Shown here: positions 20,889 through 33,451 of the stretch, one piece after another
Position numbering within the stretch: position 1 is the first letter of the stretch
Layout: the number at the start of each line of letters is the position of its first letter
Made by a program: the position numbers and the translations under genes
DNA from: Sycobia sp. Sy_11
Taxonomy: Eukaryota; Arthropoda; Insecta; Hymenoptera; Epichrysomallidae
DNA: 64,000 nucleotides
Direction: 5' to 3'
NCBI GenBank assembly: GCA_018907035.1
Contig: JACCIC010000135.1
Span: forward strand, 310,001 to 374,000
Notes under the pieces: generated by a model
Told to the model about the DNA's origin: nothing
The model's database searches: none
The model's input: only the letters and a program-made list of their open reading frames with translations

Positions 20889-23843
20889 CCTTTAGACTGC
20901 TGGCATTTTTGCTTTATAAATTGATATTTTTAATGTGCAAAATTTATACATAAAAAACCTCATATCTCTAGAATAGCTGTCAAGGTCACAGGTGGCGCAT
21001 ATATGAGCCAGTCCTGCTGGCAACGGTCAGATGAATGTTAAAAATTTAAAAAAATTTTAAATTACTATATATTCATTTTTAATAGAATTTTCTTGATATT
21101 ACAATGTAATAAGACCCCAAAAATACTCCTTTTATCAATAAAACCGTAAGCATCCCAACTACCCCTAGTGAGGGGGTGAAAATTTCGAAAATTCATTAGT
21201 AGGCTGGTTTGGATTTTTTCTACGATATTTTCTCATAAACACACTGTAACATGTGTAAAGCATACCCTGAAATTTGTCCCAACCGATAGAGGTGCCAAAA
21301 CTATCCCTTGCGAGGGGGTGATTTTTTTTAGCGAGCGTTCTCGAAGACTGAAATATTCGACAAATTTATTAAAATTGCTAATAAAGAAATTTATTAGCAA
21401 TATCCATATTTTACATATCTAAAGCACTTTCCTTCTGCTAGACCCAGATCTAACGGCGTGGACGTAGAAAGTGATGTAGCTCCATTTTTTTTATTTTAAA
21501 ATTTTTTTTATATGTTTTTTTTTTTATTTTTATTTTTACTTTTATATAATTTTAGTCTATAATATTTCTTTCACATGAAATTCTTCAAAACAAGATTCAA
21601 TACAAAGAGCAACATTATAAGTTGGACATATAAAAAAACTCTGAAATCTGCTTTGTTTCAGAGAACATAAATGGCGTCTTCTTTTATCGATTTTTTTGGA
21701 AAATGCCGACCTACTAATAGAGAAGGAGTTGCAACATTTCGGACTTCTTCATATATATCAAGATTCAGTAATGCTCTTATAACTCGTATACGAAAAGTCG
21801 GAAATGATATTTTACCATTTTTATTTTATAGAGAACATGAGCGTTGCATAAAGCTAAATCGATCAAATGTAAAAATAATTTTTTATACCATTTCATAGAT
21901 TTTCTCACTGTTTCAGTCAAAGTCAATTGCTTATCGATAAGATCTATGCCACACATATGTTTATTGTAGTCAATGAAACAAGTTGGTTTGATTTTTTCAT
22001 CCCCTGTAAGATAATGTCTTTTACCTATTGAAGCAAATTCAAGCTCATGGATACTTGTGATTATGTGAACATCCTTTTTATCTTTCCAGTTTATCGCAAG
22101 CCAGGTCTCAGTATGGGCAACTTGTACTTCATTTTTTTCTAACTTTTCGTTTAGAACAGGCATTCCTTTTCTATTTGACCTTACTGTACCGCATACTCCT
22201 GTATCACGACCGTGCAAAAATTCAGCTAACTGAGGAGATGAATACCAATTATCTATCCACATAATGTGACCTTTAAAAAAGAAGGGTTGCGCAAAATGAG
22301 CAACAATATCTCCTGTTATGCCCAAGCCAAACTTATCATAATCCGTATCTGCTCCAGTATAAATAACAAAATCTATGATATATCCAGATTGACAGTCAAC
22401 TAGTTCAAACAGTTTTATACCGAAACGGTGCCTTTTCATCAGTAAATATTGTTTGAATTTGAGTCTTCCTTTCCACAGCATCAAACTCTCATCAATGCAC
22501 AAATTTTTTCCAGGATTCGAACTTTTTCTAAACGTATCTTTCAGATAATCTGCAACAGGTTTGATTTTTTTTAGACAGTGATTTACTACTGCTAAATTAT
22601 TTTAAAAATGTAAAAATCGTAATATCTGCTGATATCTATTACGAGACATTGTTTGATTGAAAACTGGAGTATAAAGCAGAGTATCAGTGCTCCAATAATC
22701 ATTTGGTTGACCTTTTCGAACATGTCGCATTAGAATTGAAAGACCCAAAAATTTTTTAAACTCTTCAATCGTCAGATCTATCCAGGCTTTCATTTTAGAC
22801 CGATTTGGATTTTCTAGATTTTGAGATTGAAAAAGATTTGTTTCCTTCACAATCGTTTTGAGGATATTCAAATCGATGAAATTTTCAAAATAATTTATTG
22901 GTTCATTGCCTTCCAAATCAACATTTTCATTTATACCTGCTACACCAGTAAAATCTTTTATTGATGGATAAAAATCAATATCATAAATAATTTCCCGTAG
23001 TGATGTAAACTCAGGATCCTCCAAATCTACATCCGAAACATCAAAATTATCGTCGTTAGCTTCATCTGGTTCAGATTTATCACTACTCCATGGATCAGAA
23101 TCAGCCATTTTAGTATTTTCTTCTGCCTACCTCAAAATATTTTATGATAAAAGTATCATTTAGTAAAATGATGACTTTCTCTTATACCTTTTGAAACGCA
23201 AATTGCTTGCGGATAGAGTTTTAGGGATCCCTCTAGCGGATGAAGCATGAAGTGCGAGCATACTAAAAAGTATACTTCACCTAATTTCAGGATACATTTT
23301 ATAGATTTTACAGCGTATTTCCGAAAAAAATTATGTATAAAGTCACCTAATAACGAATTTCTGAAAATTTCGCCCCCTTGTTAGTAGTAGAGGGGTAGTT
23401 TCAGCATTTCAATCAAATGCGGAAAAATCTAGGGCATATTTTACGCATCTTTCAGCGTGTTTATGGAAAAAAACGTGTAAAAAGTGAATACCCAAACAAT
23501 AACGAAATATTGGGAATTTCTACCCCTCGCTAGGGGTAGTTTTGGCATCTCAATTGATCCCGGAAAAATTTAGGACATATTTCACAAATTTTACAAGTTA
23601 TTTACTAACAAAATTTCATTAAAAAGTTCAATAACGATGACAAGTTCAATAATGAGTTTTTAAATATTTTACCGCTGCGCTAAGGGTTGTTTGAATACCT
23701 CGATCTGAAAAAAGTTTCAGATGTATACTTTAGAGATCAGAGAGCCGACTAATTGAGGAAAATGCATCAAAATATCTATATCCATTATTAAAGCTATTAT
23801 TTTATTACTGTCCCATATATGAGCCATGCCGGCAGTCTAAAGG
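20889..23843 (-). mobile_element. piggyBac-like element inserted in the P-like gene
   Basis: 2955 bp flanked by TTAA (20885-20888, 23844-23847). Ends CCTTTAGACTGCTGGC and GCCGGCAGTCTAAAGG are inverted repeats. It interrupts the P-like transposase just after GYVARKS, so it arrived later. It carries a near-complete transposase gene on the minus strand and is the likely source of the termini of the MITE at 11755. Confidence 0.95.
21557..23108 (-). pseudogene. piggyBac-family transposase, one stop and a late frameshift
   Basis: Starts MADSDPWSSDKSEPDEAND, an acidic N-terminus usual for the family. The DDD catalytic residues are visible: D in LCIDESLMLWKGRL, D in IMWIDNWYSS, D in GIDLIDKQLTL. One TAA stop follows FLHF at about 22600, after which the same frame continues. 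The frame is lost near 21780-21830 and the Cys-rich C-terminal end resumes in another frame to 21557 (CPTYNVALCIESCFEEFHVK). That tail normally forms a zinc-binding domain, so the protein is dead or only marginally broken. No intron needed. Confidence 0.93.
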
Positions 23844-23847
23844 TTAA

Positions 23848-24278
23848 AAAAACAGTGCTTGTTCAGAATGCCAGAAGAATTTTATTAAACATAAAAAAGA
23901 GCATGCGAGTAGTAATGAAAAATATATTCATTATAGAAATTATAATTCTTTTTCTGATTCTGACACTCACAGTATTTTATGCATTTGTGTAGACCAACAG
24001 AAATGTTTTCAAGTATAATTAACTGTCAATTAGAAGGATTAGAGAAATATCATGTAAATATTTGGCATGAAGAACATTTATTAACTTATTTAAGTGAGCT
24101 TATTGAAACCATTACGCGACAAAAATTTTTTAATTGGTTTGACCAGGATAATGATTGTTATGAGCATCGATTTGAAACTCTGAAATTTCTTTTACTCGTT
24201 AAAATATTTGGAAATACACGAGAACATAATAATGAGAGGAAAAGTAGAAATAAATTTTACATGATTAAGAAGAACTAG
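23848..24278 (+). pseudogene. P-superfamily transposase, C-terminal part
   Basis: Continues the interrupted gene. A Cys-containing stretch follows the insertion (ECQKNF-like frame near 23860), then the open frame 23979-24278 ends with FFNWFDQDNDCYEHRFETLK and KIFGNTREHNNERKSRN before TAG. The last about 95 bases already belong to the right arm of the giant inverted repeat, so gene end and terminal repeat overlap. Confidence 0.7.
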
Positions 24279-25012
24279 CAATTAAAAAATGTAATTACAG
24301 AATAATTACAAAAATAATGACGTTTTTCAAACTTTTTACTATTTTATTTTCTAAATTTTTTATACAATGATATTTTTGTTGATAAAATTGTAAATATATG
24401 GATTTTTACTTATTATATAAAAAATAGAATAGGAATTTCGTAAAAATTCTGAACCGAACATAATCTTTTATGTTTAATAGCTTTATTTATATGATAAAAG
24501 TACAGAAGACTTATTGTATTATATTTTATTTAGCTTTGAATACATTTAAACAAGTATGCAACAAAATAACTTTTTATGTCAACGCTTTATTAACACTTAA
24601 AAATGCTTATTTTGAAGTTCAATTATTCATCATCAGTTGAATACAGCAGCTGTACCTATTTTTCTTCAAAAGGACGGTTAAATTCGCTATTTTTATTCCA
24701 TCAGTATTGATTTTTCATTAAGCGTTACTTTAAAAAATCGGGCTATGACTTTTCCTATCATTTTTCACTGTATTGAACAAAAGTTATAAAAAGATCAAAA
24801 CCACGTTTTTGAGAAATTATTTAAAAATATAATTCCTTTTGATTTTTAAAAAAAAAATGTTGCATCACCATTTATTTTGTTATTAATCCTTCAAAAAAGT
24901 ATTATATTATCTGTTCAAATAGATAAATAGACAAACTAGAAATTATGTTTATTTATATTTTTGTTAACAAAGTTATTTACAGTTATATATATATATACGT
25001 ACACATACAGAT

Positions 25013-25067
<55 letters not shown>

Positions 25068-27276
25068 TAATATAATATATATATATAAATATCTTATAAA
25101 GAATATAAAAATTTAAAATTTATAGAATTTTTCTTTACATTTTACCGATCTTATTGATCCAGAATCTTTTGTATTTATCACATTTTATTATATTAATATA
25201 GTTTAAATATATTTTTCACTTTCTTTTACGTACAAAATTCTGCGGCAATAATTGAATTAAGTAATTAAAATACCATATTATTTGCAGTCTTAGGAAGCTT
25301 TATTACTTTTCGTTTATTTTAAAAGTAAATACAATAACAAAGTAATTAAATAAGGATGAAATATCTTTATCCGAAATGACATATTGGCTTAAACTAAAAT
25401 AATGTCAAATGAATCATGTGGAGACTTTATTGATATTCTTGAAGATTTGCTTAATAATGTTCCGACAAAAGTAGCAATTCTGGAATATATTAAAAAGTTT
25501 ACATATATATATTATTTATATTGTTATTAATTGTATAAAAATAATTCTATTCATTAATATTATCTTTGTACTATTTAACATTTCTATATTTATTTGTTTA
25601 TATTTTATTAATTTTATAATTCGATAAGCATCAAAAAATGGCATAAAAAGGATTAAATGTTTATTGCTAAATAACTATTGTTTATGTTCACAAAAAATTT
25701 CGGTATCAAATTTTATTCTTTTCGATTTATTCAATTAATTGTCATTTAAACAATGCACTACCCTGATTTTTGAAAAAGACCACAGGATTCGTATTCTACG
25801 GGTCAAAATACATAAGAAGCGAAATTTTGATTTTGGGACATCTCATTTCTTCAGTGAAGTATAAGATTTTTAAAACATATATTTGACTTATTTTGGTACA
25901 AGATGGTACTCTTGTTTGGCACTCTTGTGAAATAACCCAAACAAAACATTTTATTGGTTTTTGTATTTAGCAGCCTACTGTAATTTCCAGAAATCTCGTT
26001 TAAGTTTTCAGTTTGACATGTTTTTAAATTTTTATATCTTGTAAATTCAGTTGAACTTGATGTTTAAACCATTTTTCATAGTTTGGAACCACAGTACAAT
26101 GCTTTCCCATTAACGAAATATGTTATTATCTTTTATGAAATTAGTATTTCAGTTATAATTAAATTAGTTAAAATATTTTTTTAAAGTGAATATCCATATT
26201 TTAAGCGTAAGCTTCGAAGAAAGAATATTAGTTTATTTCTCCTAGAACCTGTGCTTGCAAGTATATTATTCCTTAGATATTGTTGATTGCAATTCAACAG
26301 AATTTCTATAGCTAAACGGAATATTGCTAATTAGCATATTTACAATTGGCTTACTTTTCATCCTAAATAATTAAGAAATTATAAATTTCAGGATACTAAA
26401 ATTGTTTGATTTAAAATTTTTCTATTTTTGAATTTGGAAACAAAAATAAAAATTTTTATTTTGTAATTATAATGCAATATATAAAAAGTAAGTGATTATA
26501 AAATTAAATTTTTATAAATTTTTTTTCATAGAATGAATTTTTTAAAAAAATTATGTTTATACAAAACATTAAAGAAAAATTAAACTAAATTTCTTGTAAT
26601 AATATTGACTACCTTAGATGCTTCAGAAATTGTAGGAAAAAAAGGTCAGTCTGATCCTATGCAAATATAACATGCTTGATGCGTTTGCTCAAGGTGGAGA
26701 CAAAGTCATAAATCCTGTTTCTCTTTTAAGAGGAAATGTTGTCTTTTGCGTTCGTAACACATGCGTAAAAAATCGGATTTTGATTATGGAGCACTCTCCC
26801 CAACTGTTGGCATAGGAAATGATAAGTTTCCTAATGCTAAAGTATAAATACGTAGACTTTGTACCGATTTTTGCACCTCAGCACGTGTAAAAGGAAACTA
26901 CGAACAATTTCAAATAGAATGTAAAAGTGAGAATGAAAAGCTCTATTAGGAGTTAGGGTAGTAATTCGGTCTCTGTAATACCAACGTATACGAAAATTTA
27001 CGAAACTTATGTCAGAATTTCCTTTAAATCAAAATAAGGCAACGTGAATAAATCAATTATCGATAATAAAACATCTACGTGCATATTTCTGAAGTCCGCT
27101 TCAACGTTTGCGGAGCAACCCCTGGCATTCGGAGAGCAAGTATACTACGATGGCACGAATTAGCGATAAAGAGCGTGAGCAGGCCGGGGCTATGGTGACG
27201 ATAGGAGCGGTAGCTCTCCCTTGCCGCCTGGTCTCATGTTGCGCGTGCGCCACGCATTAGCCGGGTTGTCGTCCCC
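24184..27276 (-). repeat. Right arm of the giant inverted repeat (3.1 kb)
   Basis: Inverted match to 13473-16271. It ends outward with CGGGTTGTCGTCCCC at 27276. It holds a block at about 24695-24985 that is missing from the left arm, which accounts for the length difference. A (TA)n array lies at 25018-25085. Outside 27276 the sequence is GC-rich and unlike the left flank. I found no convincing 8-bp target duplication at the outer ends. Confidence 0.9.
25018..25085. repeat. (TA)n array in the right arm
   Basis: Mirror of the array at 15661-15740. Confidence 0.95.
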
Positions 27277-28275
27277 TTGCGCTTTGGATCTCATTGACGT
27301 CGCGACTGACCTCAACCGTCGGAAAGTGCCGAGTATTGCCGATACTGTCACGACTGTCAGCCGAACCACCTAGCACGGGGTCGAAATGTTCTCGGCTCGG
27401 TTTAGTGTACACTGAATGAGCACGCGAGAACGATATGTTCTTTTACAACGGTTCCATTTCTGGTCCTGTGCAACTCGTCTACCCATCCATTTAACGTATT
27501 GGATATCTGAGGCCGTCGTGCTTCCACTAGTGCAGTCCATTTTGTCCGTGTATGTCTGTCTTTGCGCGCCCCATCTCCGGAGAGTTAACGCCACGACCAC
27601 AACATTTTTCGCTCACGAGTTACGGGAAGGTAAGCCGCCACTATTACAACTGCCGGGCGAGCATGCGAGAACATTGAGGGTACATGGCCAGGCTTCGGCG
27701 GTGAAGGGCCGAGGCTGACGTCGCTCGTCGCCGTTGTGCACTTTTCCCTATCGTCTCCTGGAGCCTTGTTCAGAGATGCTGTAGCTCTATTCTGGTTGTG
27801 AAGACGCGTACAGTACATGGGAGCAACTCGGGAACTTACCCGAGTTTCATAGGCGTTGTCGAGGGCTGCCCCCGAGCTGCTACAACAGCTACTAGGCACA
27901 TACTAGCTCCTTACTACTTGGTGTGCGAGCTTCGTTTCGCATTTAGCAGATTTGTAGGAGCAGCTCGTACCGGAGACTTGGATTTTGAGGTGAACTCTGG
28001 AATATTTTCTTTCCATGCTTCTTTTTGAAGTTAATACTTCTTACGGCACACTCCGCTCCATTCGATTCAGATGATGGACAAACCGAGAAATTTTCGAGCC
28101 GGCTATCTGAGAGCGTAACGGAAGTAGTGAGTGCAACAAAAGCAATGTATTTGTCTGTACCCCCACTCCTTTGCACTGTCGTTATATCTCTCTATCTCTC
28201 GCTTGCCCTCTAACCTCCACTCGCCCCCTCCCTCTTTCTCACTCACTGGCTCTATCTCGGTATCAACCTCTCATA
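27277..28275. other. GC-rich island, possible host promoter or exon
   Basis: GC- and CpG-rich compared with its surroundings, no match to repeats in the window. Several frames of 60-100 codons overlap on both strands but none has a recognisable domain. It adjoins the GC-rich outer 200 bp of the inverted-repeat arm, so that outer part could have been host sequence captured and duplicated. No gene named. Confidence 0.3.
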
Positions 28276-28277
28276 AG

Positions 28278-28278
<1 letters not shown>

Positions 28279-28337
<59 letters not shown>
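28279..28337. repeat. (TA)n microsatellite
   Basis: About 29 TA units; a (CT)n run follows at 28449-28480. Confidence 0.95.
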
Positions 28338-28339
<2 letters not shown>

Positions 28340-28445
28340 TTAGTAAATTAAACGCTTCGTTTGAACTAGCACTATAGATCTACTTAGAGCGCATATAGCA
28401 AAAATCCTTTAATGGATTACTATGCTATATATTATGTACCTCTCA

Positions 28446-28483
<38 letters not shown>

Positions 28484-28997
28484 CTCTCTACATACATATT
28501 ATATAGCGAGGATTAAAGTTATTTAATAGATTAAAGATTCTGTTAAACAGAAATCTTTACTATATAATAGTTTAGTAAACAAAAAGTAATATTTTGCCAC
28601 AGGTATAATAACTAGGTGAATATATCCTAGTAGCAGCTAGCAGAAAACTCAACGTTTTTAAATTTGCAGCAACTTTAATGAAAACTGGCAAACATCAGAA
28701 GTTGACAATATCTCTTACAGCAGAGAGCTGCCAAATTTCGAATTAGTCGACTAACCCGATTTTGATAAAAATTTTTACATATATATTTTTTAGGCTTCTT
28801 ATTACAGATATGATTGGGGATAACGGATACAGTTTCAAATTTGGGATACTTCCATTTTCATAATAAATCACGTTAAAAACCAGTAAAAAATCCTATTTTT
28901 AACTTTCTCGTAAAATACAAAAAATTTCAACAAATATTTAAAATAAAAGTTTAACATCTTATCAAAATACATATTCTTTAATCTATATTGAATTTTT
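28338..28997. other. AT-rich stretch without gene
   Basis: Contains the (CT)n run at 28449-28480 and otherwise no frame or repeat I can name. Confidence 0.6.
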
Positions 28998-29353
28998 ATT
29001 AAATATATTAGGTGGAATGTTAAAATAAAGATACACGAAATAATCTTTTAACATGAACTTTATTTCAAACGAGGAAAGAAAAGACGTCTGTTCAAACGAA
29101 AGGACAACGCAAGACTAACTGTAATACTCGAAATTGAAAACTTTGCAAGGCTTTGTGAGAAGCTTAAAACCTATAAACAACATCAGGCATCTAAACAATA
29201 AACTCATAAATCATTTGCTGCGCAGGGCAGCAAAGACGCAGATCGTAACAAGACCCAGTGGACACATGCTTACATCCTTTTACGATACCGTCCAATATTT
29301 AGTTACAAGTATTTTTTGCTTTATTATTTATAGAAGGCTAAAATAATCTAATA
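28998..29353 (-). repeat. 3' LTR of the 29-33 kb copia element
   Basis: Shares its whole length with 33097-33451. The 3' LTR by the orientation of pol. Confidence 0.88.
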
Positions 29354-29619
29354 CGCCCCCTCAAAAATTTCTTAAATAAATACAATTATATATAATAAAA
29401 TTATATAAAATATATAATAAAATAAAACTTAATATTAGATATACGATAGTTCTTTTCAGTCTATATTTTTTCCTCGTTTTTTCTGAGAAATTACACACGG
29501 TCCAACATTTGTTGCAAGGAATAGGGAAATCCAGCAAAACCTATTCAAACCGTTTCTATTACTAATATAAAATATATTTATGAAAACAATATGAATTATA
29601 TTTTATTATTTCTCCATGC

Positions 29620-32600
29620 CCATTCCCTTTCTGAGTTCAAGGAATTTCCCAGTTGGCAATGGCTTTGTTAGTACATCAGCAATCTGCTCCGCTGTGGAAA
29701 TATGTTTTAATATTATTGCATTTTCCTTTATTTGCTCTCTCTCGAGAAATGATATTTAATTTTTTTGATCACTTATGATTACTTGGGTTATTCGCTATAC
29801 TTATGCAACCGTTATTGTCTTCATAAATGACAATCGGTTTCATGATTTTAATTTCTACACTATTTATTAAAGACTTTAGCCATAATGCTTCTTTAACACC
29901 TTCAAGTAAAGCCATATATTCTGTTTCTGTTGAAGAAGCTGCTACAGATGCTTATCTTTTAGTATTCCAGCAAATCGTGCATTTTTCATATAACTTAAGT
30001 AAGTAGCCTGTAGTACTTTTTCTATCAGTACCTTCATGACCACCCTAATAAGAATTAAGATAACCGCTTAAAATATTTTCACTGTTGCCTTTTGTATAAG
30101 TTAATTTTAAATTCATCGAATCTTTCAAATATCATCAAACTCTTTTTAGGCATTTCCATAGTTCTGTATTATTTTTATTTGAATATCTACTTCGAAAATT
30201 TATTGCTGTACTCAAATCTGAACGCGTACAAACCATTACATACATTAAGCATCCGATAAGATTTTGCAAGGCTATTTGTTGTCTGAAATTAAATCAATAT
30301 AATTTATATTATTTTTAAGTGGTGTGCTTACAGCATCACAATCACTCGTGTTAAATTTATTTCAAATCGTTTTTATATATGAACTCTAATTAAGAATAAG
30401 TACATCATTATTTAATTATTTCATTATATACATCATAATTACATCATATTATAATTGTTATTCCATGAAATAGTTTAATTTATTTTAAATCTGTCATTCT
30501 GAATTTATTCATTAAATAGTTTTTAAAATTATTCATTGTGTGAATATCGGCTGTGACGATTACTAAGTCATCTACGTCGAGTACAACATATATATTCTTA
30601 GATATTTCTCCTTTATTTAAATATATATGCAACGATCAACTAATGAATTTTTAAAACCATTTTCTACTAATGTTTTATTAAAAGTTTCAAACCAACACTT
30701 GCTGCTTGTTTCAATCCATATATAGCTGTATTTACAAACTTGATTTGTTTTGTATTTCATTCCTTTAGGAATTTTCATGTATTGAATCCATATAGCGAAT
30801 AAGTAAATTATATTGATTTGCAAACGCTATAATCTAAAGCTTGTAATTCTTGCTACAGGAGCAAAAGTCTCATTATAATCAATTAAATATTTTTGATTGA
30901 AACCACAAGTAACAAGACGCGCTTTAAATTTTGATGGATTTCCATGTTCATCATTTCTAAAAGCGAATACTCATTTACAATCTATAATATTTTTGTTTTG
31001 TGGCTTTGATACTAGTATCCAAGTTTTATTAAAATAATATGAATTTAATTCATCTTTAATTGCTTGTTCCCATTTTTCTTTGTGGATATTATTTTGAATA
31101 TCATTGAAATTATTGGGAATTTCACAATTTACTGATTGTACACACAAAACGTAATTTATTTCTTCATAATAAACTATTATTTTATTTTTTACTCCATTAC
31201 TCCTTCTTATATTTGTTACTATTTTCTGTGTACTATATTTATCATTTTTGAAATTCTGACTGATATCAATTATCTATTTCTATTATAGATTTCTTAGACT
31301 TGTTCAAATTTTCATTTGAATTTCTGTCTATTTTCGAATCTGGTTCATCTGATTCATTTTTTCTCAGATTGGTCTTCCAGAAATTTTTCTGATTTTTCAT
31401 TATCAGATTACTGAGGCTCTACTGATTTGTTACGAAAATCACGTTCATCAGTTTTCTTGAAATTTTCTATGACAATTCCTTCCAGGAATTTTTCTGATTT
31501 TCCATTATCAGATTCTGAGTCTACTGATTTGTTACGAACATCACGTTCATCAGTTTTTTTTTGGAATTTTCTATGACAAATCCTTCCAGAAATTTTTCTG
31601 ATTTTCCATTATCAGATTTCTGAAGCTCTACTGATTTGTTACGAACATCACGTTCATTAGTTTTCTTGGAATTTTTGATTACAGTTCCTTCAAGCCTCAT
31701 TTCTGGTCTCGAATTGAAAAAATTTATTTCATCAGCTATCACATCCCTTGCTACAATAAATTTTTCTGATTCTACATCCCATATTTTATATCTTTTTAAA
31801 TCATAACCATCTAAAATACCTTTTCAATATTTATCTTTTTAATTTTAAATTTTGTTTTTCTTATTTTATTATGCACATATATTGTACTACCGAAAACATT
31901 TAAATATTTTACTTGAGGCTTTTTATCATGCCATAACTCATATGGTGTTTTATACTGTTTTAAAGCATTAGCAGGGGTTCGACTTATTAAATACGTAGTA
32001 GTTAAAACTGCTTCACCCCAAAATATTTTGTTCAGTTTAGCCGCACTTATCAAGGTACGTGCTTTTTCAATAATTGTTCTAATCATTCTTACTGAAATGC
32101 CATTTAATGATGAAGTATGAGGAACTGTTAAATGATAGCTGATTCTATTATCTTTGCAATAGTCCTTTATTTCATTCAATAAATACTTTCTACCTATATC
32201 ACAATATAAATTTACTATTTTTAAATTAAAATGAGTTTGACTATTTTTCTTATAAAGTCTTTGAAAACAGAAAATACACCTGACTTGAATGCTATTAAAT
32301 ATGTAACGCAATAGTGCGTAAATTCATCTACAAACAATACAAAATAATTTTTACCATCTATTGTCGAAGGAGTGATTGGTCCGCAAACGTCTGAATGAAT
32401 AATAAAAAGTAGTCTTTTTATATGATTTTTATTTTTTCTTTTCTGAAAAGGTAATCTTGCTTGTTTGCCAAAAATATAAGCTTCACAAATATAATCATTT
32501 AGTAGAATATTATTAATTAATTTAATACCATCGACCATCTTATTATTTTTCATTTCAATAATTTTCGATTTGCCGATATGTCCAAGTCTTTGATGCTATC

Positions 32601-32810
32601 AACTATAATTACTGTTTATCGCATTAGAGACTTTTTATTATATAATTTATTAATAATGAATTCTATAGGAATCAAATTATTTATGGGTTTACCGACAAAG
32701 ATTATTTTATCATTTTTAGTAACTTCAACCCCATTTGGATTGAAGTGAATACTCATCTGTGTTTTCTGCATCTTGCTGACAGTAAATTTTGCGGCACCTC
32801 CGAACAACAT
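29620..32810 (-). pseudogene. Copia Pol polyprotein remnants
   Basis: In element order: pre-integrase/protease part 32616-32810; integrase N-part 32221-32553 with HSDVCGPITP (first catalytic Asp) and FVDEFTHYC; integrase rest 31811-32311 with PHTSSLNGISVRMIRTI, where the usual Glu of the catalytic triad (xxExxxR) is replaced by Val; WGEAVLTTTYLISRTP and YELWHDKKP. Then a repeat-bearing hinge (31370-31690). Reverse transcriptase and RNase H run in broken frames to about 29640 (the usual ADVLTKPLP end is visible). Many stops; not functional. Confidence 0.85.
31370..31690 (-). repeat. Three tandem ~115-bp repeats inside the copia hinge
   Basis: Three copies of a unit with TCAGTTTTCTTGGAATTT and GATTTGTTACGAACATCACG. 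On the minus strand the unit encodes a charged peptide (NERDVRNKSV, NGKSEKFLEG, VIENSKK) between integrase and reverse transcriptase. Copies differ by small indels that break the frame. Confidence 0.85.
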
Positions 32811-33096
32811 AACACGTCCTCCAGAACACCTTTAATCCTTCCTTGCTGGTAATATTCAGGATACCTGATTTAAGTGCAACTGTCAAGTTTTATTACCTTC
32901 TGAATATTGCTGTTAATTTTTCGTATAGAATCTGCGATCCTTTATAAGGTGATTATCTCTGCCATATTAGAAAACCATATCAAGACTGCAAAACTGTTTT
33001 TGCTGTATTATTGGTTTTTACAAAACCGAGAAAAGAATATTAAAGATATTACACTACTACACCTTTTGCAATGTGTTCAGACTTTTTCCACTCCAT

Positions 33097-33451
33097 ATTA
33101 AATATAGTAGGTGGAATGTTAAAATAAAGATACACGAAATAATCTTTTAACATGAACTTTATTTTAAACGAGGAAAGAAAAGACGTCTATTCAAACGAAA
33201 GGACAACGCAAGACTAACTATAGTACTCGAAATTGAAAACTCTGCAAGCCTTTGTCAGAAGCTTAAAACCTATAAACAACGTCAGGCATCTAAACAATAA
33301 GCTCATAAATCATTTGCCGCGCAGGGCAGCAAAGACGCAGATCGTAATAAGACCTAGTGGACACATGCTTACATCCTTTTACGATACAGTCCAACATTTA
33401 GTTTCAAGTATTTTTTGCTTTATTATTTATAGAAGGTTCAAATAATCAACA
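33097..33451 (-). repeat. 5' LTR of the 29-33 kb copia element
   Basis: Direct repeat of 28998-29353. It starts TGTTGATT in element orientation. Confidence 0.88.

Larger units (their letters stand above)
28998..33451 (-). mobile_element. Ty1/copia element with two LTRs, gag mostly lost
   Basis: Two direct repeats of about 355 bp (28998-29353 and 33097-33451) differ at roughly 15-20 places by eye. They enclose 3.7 kb of minus-strand copia Pol fragments. In element orientation the LTR starts TGTTGATTATTT at 33451. A purine-rich tract with GAGGGGG lies just inside the other LTR (about 29354-29364). Only about 290 bp separate the 5' LTR from the protease/pre-integrase region, so gag is deleted. 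No clear target duplication. Confidence 0.9.

Noticed and set aside
30617..30823. Separate 68-codon gene
   Set aside because: Part of the decayed reverse transcriptase of the 29-33 kb copia element.
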